From Rhynchopus sp. YZ270_cl-10 (lineage: Eukaryota > Euglenozoa > Diplonemea > Diplonemida > Diplonemidae), in the NCBI GenBank assembly GCA_964035575.1, contig OZ037862.1, positions 992,001 to 1,056,000 on the forward strand: 64,000 bases of DNA, given 5' to 3'. Below, piece by piece: positions 44,112-52,731 of the stretch. A model generated the notes under the pieces. That model ran no database searches, was not told the origin of the DNA, and saw only the letters and a list, made by a program, of their open reading frames with translations. The stretch's first letter is position 1. Every line of letters begins with the position of its first letter. Position numbers and translations under genes: made by a program.

Positions 44112-44512
44112 AGCGTCGAGGGGTGCACTGGGTGGAGAAGGCGGAGTCGAAGGTGGTGTATATGTCCGCGGCTGCACACTACCGAGACGTCTAGGTGGCT
44201 TGGTAGGGGACGAGAAGATGGATGCGAAGCGAAGAATCGTGTGTGGGGGAACAAAAAGATGAGGGGGGCGAATGTGGAAGCCGAAACAACCCAAAACAAA
44301 TTCCAACAAAAAATCTGATGAAGATGGTGTGGTGATTTGGTGAGGGTAGAGACTGAAACATAAACGGACCCCGGCCAACCAGGACAAAGCCTGAGGAAAA
44401 TCAAATAAATATTCTGCCAAATAGCAGTGTGCGTGCCATGTCAAATCAAAAGGACGGTAGTCTCTATCAAAGATCTCCCAACACGCAGCGAAGCTGCTCC
44501 GCTAAAGCGTGT

Positions 44513-44543
<31 letters not shown>

Positions 44544-44548
<5 letters not shown>

Positions 44549-44713
44549 TCTGAGATAGATAGAGAGTACCTAAAAAGACCCGCGAAGGGCGAACAGCAAT
44601 GATGAAAACGGAGAGGAGGGAAGGGGGATACTTTTATCTCGAAATAGGCGCTACGATGAGGGGGGCGAATGTGGAAGCCGAAACAACCTCCTGACACCGT
44701 CACGTAGAATATT
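44544..44713 (-). mobile_element. Truncated piece of a YR retrotransposon 1 relative
   Basis: A B repeat (44544-44687) followed by 26 bases that also follow B1 inside element 1 (39724-39749), then unrelated flank. It is a fragment of a second copy, separated from element 1 by (GA)n. Confidence 0.75.
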
Positions 44714-44832
44714 CTTCTGCCGTTCCCATGTACATACAATATAAAAAATAGGTCAGCGTCTTTCCTATGGAATTCTCTGTCCATACCCTGTGGAAGGAAG
44801 GTGGCTTTCTGGTTTTTTTTTCAAAGGCATTT

Positions 44833-44836
<4 letters not shown>

Positions 44837-44883
<47 letters not shown>

Positions 44884-45243
44884 TCTGAGATAGATAGAGA
44901 GTACCTAAAAGACCCGCGAAGGGCGAACAGCAATGATGAAAACGGAGAGGAGGGAAGGGGGATACTTTTATCTCGAAATAGGCGCTACGATGAGGGGGGC
45001 GAATGTGGAAGCCGAAACAACCCAAAACAAATTCCAACAAAAAATCTGATGAAGATGGTGTGGTGATTTGGTGAGGGTAGAGACTGAAACATAAACGGAC
45101 CCCGGCCAACCAGGACAAAGCCTGAGGAAAATCAAATAAATATTCTGCCAAATAGCAGTGTGCGTGCCATGTCAAATCAAAAGGACGGTAGTCTCTATCA
45201 AAGATCTCCCAACACGCAGCGAAGCTGCTCCGCTAAAGCGTGT

Positions 45244-45293
<50 letters not shown>
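44837..45293. mobile_element. Solo B-A remnant of YR retrotransposon 1, bounded by (GA)n
   Basis: (GA)n at 44837-44878, then one B repeat (44879-45021) and one A repeat to about 45247, then (GA)n to 45293, with no internal genes. This is the product expected if the two A repeats of an integrated element recombined, comparable to a solo LTR. Confidence 0.75.
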
Positions 45294-45299
<6 letters not shown>

Positions 45300-45659
45300 T
45301 CTAGAGAATATGATCTGTGGTGTGATGTGTGTGTGTAGGACGACCTTCAAATTTGTTCCAAAACTAATCCATGAAAAAGGAAGGGAGTGGGAGGGGTACC
45401 GTTTTGTTGTATTACGTACGGGGGAAGAGAGAGGTAGGGAAACCAAAAAATGCAAAATTTTCCTGAAAATTTGTGTGTTTTTGTTGTTGTGAGTTTCCGT
45501 GCCGTCTTTCCCCTTCCATCCTTGCCGAAGCAAGTGGAGAAAAGTGAATCTATTGATATATTGCAAAGAGGTTCAAGCCCTAATCATTTTATCAAACCAT
45601 TGATCATGTAATCATTCTCCTAGACCTCCCAAGACGCAGCAAAGCTGCTTAGCTAGCTA

Positions 45660-46001
45660 CTAAAAGGGAGGTCTAGAGAATATGATCTGTGGTGTGATGT
45701 GTGTGTGTAGGACGACCTTCAAATTTGTTCCAAAACTAATCCATGAAAAAGGAAGGGAGTGGGAGGGGTACCGTTTTGTTGTATTACGTACGGGGGAAGA
45801 GAGAGGTATTCCGTTTGAACCCTTTGACTCATACGCCCTGTAGTATGACGGCCCCGCCCCCATCCCGATGATGAATATGTCGCCCAAGACACTCCGCAGG
45901 TCGTTTAGTACGAGAAGTCCGGTGCTTTGCAATCCGGATTTCAGATCCAGGGAAAAGCAGTCTTCGTTCACGTCCTCACTAGTGCTCGGTGTGGGGTCCA
46001 T
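45660..46001 (-). CDS. Possible small fourth gene of YR retrotransposon 2
   Basis: 113 residues starting MDPTPSTSEDVNEDCFSLD, between RT-RNase H and the B1 repeat, with its C-terminal half read from B1. Nothing is recognised in it. Element 1 has no obvious counterpart. It may be a chance frame. Confidence 0.3.
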   Translation of the reverse strand: MDPTPSTSEDVNEDCFSLDLKSGLQSTGLLVLNDLRSVLGDIFIIGMGAGPSYYRAYESKGSNGIPLSSPVRNTTKRYPSHSLPFSWISFGTNLKVVLHTHITPQIIFSRPPF

Positions 46002-46152
46002 GTGAAAAAGAAATTATTAACGTACACTGACACTGTGTCGTTAGCTGAAGCAAAAAAGTGATTTATCATGGGGCGGACTACACGGCGCACCCATCTGAAG
46101 CTAAACAAAAAATAAAAAAGACCACGTGACAAAGTCTCAAACCATAAACCGT

Positions 46153-47826
46153 CTAAACCACCTCGGAGAACACGAACCCCTCACCGGAGGCTCTGATGTG
46201 CTGGCTGCGGAGGGGCGCCTTCTGTGAATATCCGGCCGATTGCGTCCGTCGGGAGAGCTCGTCGGCGGGCATCACATCGGTTGCGATCCAACGTGTCTCG
46301 AGAGAAAAGGGATTCACGACATCATACATCTGTTGCAGGAAAAAGTTACCTACCCTGGTACGTGAGTGTCCTTTTCTCGCGCAGTGTGCCAGTCCCATGT
46401 TGTCCACCATGAGCAGCACTCCCCCTTCATCGTCGCCCTGCGCCATGGCAATCCCCTTCGCCGCCGCCGCTGCTTCGAGGGCGAATATCGCTGTGTGATC
46501 ATGCACGCCACGCCATGTACCCCAGGCCTCCGACGCATACGCTTCTCCCCACTTCTGCCAAATCACCCCCCAGCCGGTAGTCGATGCATCAGTCCAGACG
46601 ACCGTACGGAAGCGTTTCGGACGCACCGGGAGGGAGAACCACGCGCTAGTTGAAAGCGCCGCGTTCGTGGCCTCGTGGATCTGCACGTGCAGCTCGTCCG
46701 GAGTATCCACCGTGGACGTCCACGACCTCTCCCCCAGTGCGATCTGTCGTGCCCAGGTGCTCATGCAGGCCAGAACTGCAGGGAAGTAGCACAACGGCCT
46801 TGCCATCACGTGCGTCACGCGAAAGAAGACACCAAGCACCTGCCATACCTCCTGGAGGGAGTGAGTCCTGCCGGCGTTAAAAACGCGGACACGTCTCAGT
46901 TTCCCCCTGCGCCACTCCTCCGGGAACCTGAAGGTGTTGTCGACTAGACACCACTGAACACCTATGTACGTCACGTATTGCTGTGGTGTCAGTGTGGACT
47001 TCTCGACGTTGATCTCCGCGTTGGCGAACTCCGTCCTCCCCCGAAGCAGCGCCACTCGTGCCAATGTCTCCGCGTGCGTGTTACCGAAGATGATGATGTC
47101 GTCGAGGTACACTGCTGCGCCTACGTCCAGCAGCTTACCCACCAACGCCTCGGAGCCCTTCTGAGCGACGTATGGAGCGTACGACCAGCCCATGGGGAGG
47201 CGCAACCACCTGTACCACGTCCCCTCTCTACGGAAACAAAAGAAAGACGCCGTTTTGTCGCATAACGGCATCTGGTGGAACCACCCTTTCATGTCCACAA
47301 TCGCAGCCCATCTCGCTTTGTGGTGACGTAGCTTTTCGAATAATTGCGGTGGCGAGAAGAGAGAAAAACTTGGAGGTTTTGGCATGCGGTGGTTAACTGG
47401 CTTCCCGTTCACGATAGTTCGATGAATGTGTCGTTGACGCTTTGGTGTCGTAAATATCTCCACCACCCCCCTAGCTGTGTCACTGCGCGCCATCTTCTTC
47501 ACCACACCCGCCCGAACGCATTGCTCGACGAAAGAAGGACGGAGATCGGTGTTGGGGCCCGGCACCGGGACCTTTGCCGTAAGGACTCTCGGAATCGCCT
47601 CCGGGTCGTCTAGCCAGTCGAGGAACGATGTGCTGTGACCCGCCTCGCGCGCCAAAACCCTCATCTTCCTCACGTCAATGGTCCCAGCCGGGAAACTGTC
47701 CAGCTTCTCACGTATATTTCTAGCCGGAGAGGGAAAAAAGGAAGAAGATTGCGAGAGGTTGTATGCGTCGGATACGCAGTCCTCGTCATCGCTCTCGTCG
47801 TACCGCGCCGACATGAACGCAATCAT
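46153..47826 (-). CDS. Reverse transcriptase-RNase H of YR retrotransposon 2
   Basis: 557 residues from the Met at 47826, which lies 24 bases after the recombinase stop; the frame is open further upstream. RT signatures: AAIVDMKGWFHQMPL, LPMGWSYAPYVAQ and the catalytic box VYLDDIIIFG. RNase H: VVWTDASTTGWG, ALEAAAAAKG, LLMVDNMGLAHCARKG and ATDVMPADELSRR. It is homologous end to end with the RT of element 1. Confidence 0.87.
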   Translation of the reverse strand: MIAFMSARYDESDDEDCVSDAYNLSQSSSFFPSPARNIREKLDSFPAGTIDVRKMRVLAREAGHSTSFLDWLDDPEAIPRVLTAKVPVPGPNTDLRPSFVEQCVRAGVVKKMARSDTARGVVEIFTTPKRQRHIHRTIVNGKPVNHRMPKPPSFSLFSPPQLFEKLRHHKARWAAIVDMKGWFHQMPLCDKTASFFCFRREGTWYRWLRLPMGWSYAPYVAQKGSEALVGKLLDVGAAVYLDDIIIFGNTHAETLARVALLRGRTEFANAEINVEKSTLTPQQYVTYIGVQWCLVDNTFRFPEEWRRGKLRRVRVFNAGRTHSLQEVWQVLGVFFRVTHVMARPLCYFPAVLACMSTWARQIALGERSWTSTVDTPDELHVQIHEATNAALSTSAWFSLPVRPKRFRTVVWTDASTTGWGVIWQKWGEAYASEAWGTWRGVHDHTAIFALEAAAAAKGIAMAQGDDEGGVLLMVDNMGLAHCARKGHSRTRVGNFFLQQMYDVVNPFSLETRWIATDVMPADELSRRTQSAGYSQKAPLRSQHIRASGEGFVFSEVV

Positions 47827-47849
47827 GTTCGCCAGCGCGCCATGGTGGT

Positions 47850-49391
47850 CTATTGGAGGGGGCGCAGCAGTTCCTCCTGCTTCCTCCTCTTCGGTGCATT
47901 CAGCGAGTCCAGGTAGCGTGACGTCATCGCGAGCGATTTGTGCCGGAGTGCGTCCTTCATCTCCTCCTTGTCCTCCTGAAGAAGATTTATCTCCTGGGCG
48001 GCACCTCGCTTCGTCGAGTGCAGCCATGCACCATTCGGGAGTGCACTCCTGATCTGGCGCTTGATCCGCTCGTATCTCGCCCCATCTCCTCCGAATACGC
48101 ACGTCCTCGCAGGCTCCGACCGGAAGAACTCCACCGCCACCGCAGTCATCTTTCCCGCCGGCAGGTATACGGCCTCGCACCAATCTTGTCTCCCCTTTTC
48201 CTTCGCGTACACTGCTGCACTCACTCGGCTTGGCGACCCCCCTCTGTTTCCCACCTCGACGAAGTCCGTGGTGGTCACAAAGCGAATGTCTGGAATTCTG
48301 TTTCTCGACACCCACGCAATCGCCAGCATGCTCGCAGCTCTCGTCTGGTCCCGTTCCTGCAGCGTTTTTATGCTGTCCCAGACCTCCTTTGTAGTGATAG
48401 GGGGGGCCTGGGACGGGCGGATGTACGTACCGGTCCGCTTCAGCGTCGCCCTCACCGCGCGGTAGTGCTTCGTGCGCACACCGGTTTCCCCCTGAAGCGT
48501 CAGCTGTTTCGCGATTCTGCCCATATAGTCTCGTGCAGACGCGGGGCTTGCTGAACCGAGGACTGACCATGCGAACTTCGTCACTGCGTGGTCGAGCGGC
48601 GTATCTGGGGGTAGGGAGTTGCGGAAGGTGTGGAACCGCTGCATCAGCCAGTCGTTCTTCCCCTTGGTCGATGGGGCGACGGTGAACTCCCCCGCGTGTT
48701 CCCAGCTGATCAGCTTTCGCATCGTCTTCCCCAGCTCCTTTCCGTTCCGCTCCCGGAAAATCAGAGACTCGATCTCTTTTTGGCGCTTCATGGGCATCAG
48801 GACTGGTGGCGGAAGCTGCCGTTGCGGAGGCGTCACGTCTCCCTGCGGTGGGGTCTGTAGTTGTGGCATCCTCCGTATCAAAAATGCGTCTCCCTGCGAA
48901 GGGGTTCGTAGCGATGTTTTCACGTCTCCCTGCGCGAGGGTCCGTAGTGGTTCCTTCACGTCTCCCTGTGAACGGGTTCGAAGTGGTTTCTTCACGTCTC
49001 CCTGCGAGAGGGTCCGTAGTGGTTTCTTCACGTCTCCCTGTGAACGGGTTCGTAGTGGTTTCTTCACGTCTCCCTGCGAGAGGGTCCGTAGTGGTTTTTT
49101 CACGTCTCCCTGTGAACGGGTTCGTAGTGGCATCTTCACGTCTCCCTGCGAGAGGGTCCGTAGTGGTTTCTTCACGTCTCCCTGCGAGAGGGTCCGTAGT
49201 GGTTTCTTCACGTCTCCCTGTGAACGGGTTCGTAGTGGTTTCTTCACGTCTCCCTGCGAGAGGGTCCGTAGTGGTTTTTTCACGTCTCCCTGTGAACGGG
49301 TTCGTAGTGGCATCTTCACGTCTCCCTGCGAGAGGGTCCGTAGTGGTTTCTTCACGTCTCCCTGTGAACGGGTTCGTAGTGGTTTTTTCAC
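47850..49391 (-). CDS. Tyrosine recombinase of YR retrotransposon 2 with a repeat-coded N-terminus
   Basis: 513 residues. The first ~170 are fourteen copies of a 12-residue unit, K-K-P-L-R-T-L/R-S-Q-G-D-V, encoded by the minisatellite 48888-49391. The C-terminal part holds the recombinase: Arg in WVSRNRIPDIRF, Lys in YAKEKGRQD, LHSTKRGAAQEI (His and Arg), ALRHKSLAMTSRYL (His and the nucleophile Tyr). A pyrimidine tract ending in CAG on the minus strand lies just upstream. Without the repeat it is close to the 331 residues of the element 1 enzyme. Confidence 0.85.
   Translation of the reverse strand: MKKPLRTRSQGDVKKPLRTLSQGDVKMPLRTRSQGDVKKPLRTLSQGDVKKPLRTRSQGDVKKPLRTLSQGDVKKPLRTLSQGDVKMPLRTRSQGDVKKPLRTLSQGDVKKPLRTRSQGDVKKPLRTLSQGDVKKPLRTRSQGDVKEPLRTLAQGDVKTSLRTPSQGDAFLIRRMPQLQTPPQGDVTPPQRQLPPPVLMPMKRQKEIESLIFRERNGKELGKTMRKLISWEHAGEFTVAPSTKGKNDWLMQRFHTFRNSLPPDTPLDHAVTKFAWSVLGSASPASARDYMGRIAKQLTLQGETGVRTKHYRAVRATLKRTGTYIRPSQAPPITTKEVWDSIKTLQERDQTRAASMLAIAWVSRNRIPDIRFVTTTDFVEVGNRGGSPSRVSAAVYAKEKGRQDWCEAVYLPAGKMTAVAVEFFRSEPARTCVFGGDGARYERIKRQIRSALPNGAWLHSTKRGAAQEINLLQEDKEEMKDALRHKSLAMTSRYLDSLNAPKRRKQEELLRPLQ
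48888..49391. repeat. 36-bp minisatellite, about 14 units, inside the recombinase gene
   Basis: Units of 36 bp alternate between TCTCCCTGCGAGAGGGTCCG and TCTCCCTGTGAACGGGTTCG types. Because 36 is a multiple of three, every frame is periodic; the overlapping RT-phase frame reads T-D-P-L-A-G-R-R-E-E-T-T repeats. The units abut without spacers. Confidence 0.95.
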
Positions 49392-49502
49392 GTCTCCCCG
49401 CGAGAGGGTCCGTAGTGTCTGCTTTGTTGTGGTGGTAAAAAAGTGGGGAGGAGAGGGGAGGGGAGGGAAGAGGGAGGGAGGGGGGGGCGCCTTTATGGGT
49501 GG

Positions 49503-50573
49503 TCACTTTTGGGAGTTCTTCCTCCCCTTGAGAAAAGGGTTCGTCGTGCCTGACCCCTTCTTGCCTGCCCCCTTTCCCTGCTTCTTCTTCTTCTTCTCCT
49601 GCTTGAAGTCACCCCCTTCGTCGTCGTCATCCCTCTTCCGCTTAGTCCCCTTGTTCGACTTCCCCTTCGCCTCCGCAGCCTCGATCGCCGCGCGGCGCTC
49701 CTTCGGCATCTCCTTGCTGGTCTCCAGCTTCTTCATGTACGCCCTCAAGGCTTCCAGCCCAAGCCGCTCCTTAATGTCGATAGCGATGAGGGAGTCGAGC
49801 AGAGCCCCCAACACACCTTCTGCGTCCGAGCCGTTCAGGATCAGCCTGACGACCCCCAGGATCGCCGTGCCGCAGTCGCGCGAATCCGATGGCCGTGACG
49901 GGACCATCTTCTGCAATTCCCGAAGAAGATCCCCGCGGTCCTGGCGGTCCAGGGTGGGCCAGATTCTGTGGTCCAGGGCGGTTGTGGCGATGTCCATCGG
50001 CCGCCCGGGGGCGTCATCGTCCTCCTCCCCCTCGCTGCCGTCGGAGTCGTCCCCCTCGTCGCCTGCGTCTCCCTGCGGCACGGGCTCAGCTCTGGCGGGG
50101 GTCACCTGCCTGGCCGGCGTCCGAATCCGCACCTCGAAAGTGCGGCGGTGAGGTGTGCCCTCCTTCTCCGCATCGGCCTCATTGCCGTCTGCCTTGGACT
50201 TGATGTCCGGGGTGCAGGTGTAGGAGGGGTTCTCTCCCAGCAGGTCGGCGAGCGCCTCAAGTCCTATCGCCTTGCGCACAGCGGCCACGAAGAGAGCAAT
50301 CCGGCGGATCTTCACGTCAGCGAAAACTGACGCGTCCACCGCACACAGCGTCACCGCAACCTCCCTGGCGTCCTCGTCCGTCACCGGACCCTCCACGATG
50401 GCGCGCCAGGTCTCCTCCACGAAGTCACCCCGGAGCTTCCCCGTCTTCACCCCCTTCACCACATCGGCCGCGTTGTCAAGCCAACTGGCCGACAGTTCAC
50501 TGTGGGTGAACTGATGTTCTTTGGCCCCAGAGGAGCCAAATCCCTTCAGACAGTCCTCGATTGTGGGGTTCAT
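49503..50573 (-). CDS. Gag-like protein of YR retrotransposon 2
   Basis: 356 residues starting three bases inside the A1 border. It is mostly helical, with an acidic patch (DEGDDSDGSEGEEDDD) and a Lys-rich tail (KGTKRKRDDDDEGG...KKKKKKQGKG) likely to bind nucleic acid. It is called Gag-like by position. Confidence 0.65.
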   Translation of the reverse strand: MNPTIEDCLKGFGSSGAKEHQFTHSELSASWLDNAADVVKGVKTGKLRGDFVEETWRAIVEGPVTDEDAREVAVTLCAVDASVFADVKIRRIALFVAAVRKAIGLEALADLLGENPSYTCTPDIKSKADGNEADAEKEGTPHRRTFEVRIRTPARQVTPARAEPVPQGDAGDEGDDSDGSEGEEDDDAPGRPMDIATTALDHRIWPTLDRQDRGDLLRELQKMVPSRPSDSRDCGTAILGVVRLILNGSDAEGVLGALLDSLIAIDIKERLGLEALRAYMKKLETSKEMPKERRAAIEAAEAKGKSNKGTKRKRDDDDEGGDFKQEKKKKKQGKGAGKKGSGTTNPFLKGRKNSQK

Positions 50574-50824
50574 TTTTACGTACGGGGGAAGAGAGAGGTA
50601 GGGAAACCAAAAAATGCAAAATTTTCCTGAAAATTTGTGTGTTTTTGTTGTTGTGAGTTTCCGTGCCGTCTTTCCCCTTCCATCCTTGCCGAAGCAAGTG
50701 GAGAAAAGTGAATCTATTGATATATTGCAAAGAGGTTCAAGCCCTAATCATTTTATCAAACCATTGATCATGTAATCATTCTCCTAGACCTCCCAAGACG
50801 CAGCAAAGCTGCTTAGCTAGCTAC

Positions 50825-50858
<34 letters not shown>

Positions 50859-50860
<2 letters not shown>

Positions 50861-51938
50861 ACCTGGATGGTGTAGATGATATCAAAAGAATATAGCGCAC
50901 GACAGTAAACAATATGAAGACTGTCGGAATGGCAGCCTACACGTAAATCAACAGATTATCAAAAAATATACAAAAAAATACAAAAAAAAGCGGGTTTTTA
51001 AAAAAAACACACACAGTGCGTTCAACGACCACCGTTTCCACCCCGTTTTATGTATGCTTCTGAGATGCTTCTCGCTTTCACCTACACGACGGTGGAGTAT
51101 ATCACTTCGACTTTGTCGTTTTACTTCTGGTTTTTTCACCGTTGGCTTACAACGATAAAACGACAAATAAAACTACAAAGTAAAAGTCATGTACCGTAAT
51201 CGTAAAAAAATTATCGACCGTAATATTGTTCGACCTTTTCAGGATTTTTCTAGAAGTTCGACCTTTTTACGGTCGAACATTTTTACAATTACGGATACTT
51301 CACCGTTGTGTACAACTCAAATAACACCTACCCCCATTTCCCCCCCTTTTTTTTTGCTTTTTTTTTTTTTTTTTGGTGCTAGGGTTTATTCGAAGTTCTG
51401 TTGCACACATTTTTCAGTTTCGGTATTTTTGTTCGTTTGTTTTTTTTTTCTCTTCTGCCCCCCTTTTTTAGGTTTTTTTTCTTCTTTTTTTTTCTCTTTT
51501 TGTTGGTGACTAAATTTCTCTCTCTCTCTTTTTAAGACGAAGGATGCCCTAAGAAGCGACAAAAAAAAAAGCACCTTTAAAAAAAAAAACTGGCAATGAT
51601 TAGAGTTGGGACATCGGAAAAGAACAGCACAAAAAATGCACACAAGGCTCTCCTCTTCATGGTTTATGTGACTCAGCATGAGCGAGCAGAATATGTGACC
51701 TACCCGTTTTGTTTTTTTCTTCCCTCTTTTTCTTTTCTCCTTTTCTCTCTCTCCCCCCCCTCACTCCACTGCAGCAAGACACCCCCTTACATGCTTATGT
51801 TGAAAAAAAGGATTATGATAATATTAGTATTTTCCCCCTAAACCTCTTTTAAAACCCCTATTTCATCACAAAAGGTACACAAAAAAAAAAAAAAGGCCCT
51901 CCTGCAGAAAAGGGAGGGGAAGGGGGAGTGCAACCAAT
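50859..51938. other. Spacer right of YR retrotransposon 2
   Basis: AT-rich with poly-T and poly-A runs. It contains an inverted pair TTGTCGTTTTA / TAAAACGACAA (about 51113-51171) and the palindromic element 51194-51294. Pyrimidine tracts end in CTGCAG at 51774 and CCTGCAG at 51907, the latter 31 bases before the next gene. No further gene was seen. Confidence 0.5.
51194..51294. mobile_element. Small palindromic element with CCGTAAT ends
   Basis: The left arm CCGTAATCGTAAAAA...CGACCGTAA and the right arm TTACGGTCGAACA...ACAATTACGG are inverted copies about 29 bp long with a few differences. TA precedes the left end (51192-51193), and TA lies one base past the right end. The class is not assigned. 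Confidence 0.6.
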
Positions 51939-52206
51939 ATGGCGAAAGATGCGCCGAAGGCAGCGAAGCGGATGCGGTTATTCTTGGGTATGTGTACACT
52001 TTAAGGAAAAAACACTAAAAAGCCCACAATCTAACAAAAAATCACAAAAAAAAAAACCTACAGGGATTCCAATCATAATTTCGCTGTTATACATTGGGTT
52101 TACCTTGCCTGGGAGGATTACTGGAACTGACCGTGTTGACACGAAATCTAGCCGGTTTGGACGTGGGGGGCGTATGGGTGCACGACATGACCACGAAGAT
52201 GAATAG
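51939..52206 (+). CDS. 63-residue single-pass membrane protein, two exons
   Basis: Exon 1 is 51939-51987 (MAKDAPKAAKRMRLFL plus one base). The intron is 51988-52063, with a GTATGT donor and CTACAG acceptor, 76 bp. Exon 2 is 52064-52206, continuing G-I-P-I-I-I-S-L-L-Y-I-G-F. A basic N-terminus precedes one hydrophobic helix (about 14-32) and a polar Arg/Gly tail ending HDHEDE. The ATG follows a CTGCAG acceptor-like site. The family is not recognised; a small mitochondrial or ER membrane protein would fit. The splice sites match the other introns of the window, which supports it. Neither exon alone makes a convincing gene. Confidence 0.65.
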
Positions 52207-52257
52207 CCTCGGTTTAACAGCGGAGTGAACGCAACCCCGACGCCCAAGGGAACTACC

Positions 52258-52381
52258 TAATGGTGGCAGTATTGTGATGGGAGCCCGTTGGAAGACGCAG
52301 AATACATCAAAATACGTATGGTGATATATTTTTGATGTATTTTGCATATTCCAATGGGCTCCCATCACAATACTGCCACTA
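52258..52381. mobile_element. 124-bp palindromic miniature transposon
   Basis: The arms are inverted (GGCAGTATTGTGATGGGAGC and its complement, continuing with lower similarity for about 55 bp). Flanking GAACTACC occurs at 52250-52257 and 52382-52389, an 8-bp target duplication. It lies 52 bases downstream of the 63-residue gene. A hAT-type miniature element is possible from the duplication length. Confidence 0.8.
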
Positions 52382-52731
52382 GAACTACCCCCTCTGATGG
52401 ACATCAGGGTGGACGCCGCTCATACCGTTCTCAGGAGTGGGGGTGAGAAAGGGGGTTTAACCAATCAATGATTTTGACCACAGTTGACCACTCCAAGCAT
52501 TGCTATGGGGTGTAGGTCAATGGGGGGGTATGGGGTGATGGGCAGGTGGGCAGGGGGGCACAGAATTGGGAGGGAAACCCTTGTTGATGCAAGGCTTCCC
52601 CACCCCCTCCTTGAAAGGGGGGGCAGTAAAGGACCCCACGCAAAACCCCCTCCAGTTTGTTATCTTTTAGTGTTTTCTTTTGTGAGGAGAAAGCCAAAAG
52701 CCGGAAATGAAAGCTTGCAAAAAAAAAAAAA

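Larger units (their letters stand above)
39211..44517 (-). mobile_element. YR retrotransposon 1 (VIPER/Ngaro-like), apparently whole
   Basis: An element of about 5.3 kb on the minus strand. Its split direct repeats are A1 = 44258-44517, B1 = 39581-39723, A2 = about 39321-39580 and B2 = 39211-39353, the tail of B2 serving as the start of A2. A1/A2 and B1/B2 look identical by eye, so it is young. Parts in order: gag-like gene, tyrosine recombinase, reverse transcriptase plus RNase H. (GA)n lies at both outer borders. The gene order is that of kinetoplastid VIPER; DIRS elements normally carry the recombinase last. It looks whole, with long open genes throughout. Confidence 0.88.
45294..50829 (-). 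mobile_element. YR retrotransposon 2 (VIPER/Ngaro-like), apparently whole
   Basis: An element of about 5.5 kb on the minus strand. Split direct repeats: A1 = 50576-50829, B1 = 45666-45808, A2 = about 45412-45665, B2 = 45294-45436. The repeat pairs look identical, so insertion was recent. Order: gag-like, tyrosine recombinase, RT-RNase H, then a small open frame (46001-45660) that runs into B1. (GA)n borders it at 45247-45293 and 50830-50858. The proteins are clearly diverged from those of element 1, so it is a different family with the same plan. It looks whole. Confidence 0.88.

Noticed and set aside
48888-49391. 36-bp direct repeats considered as a CRISPR-like array
   Set aside because: The units abut without spacers, lie in a coding frame of a retrotransposon in a eukaryotic context, and alternate between two variants. 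It is a minisatellite.
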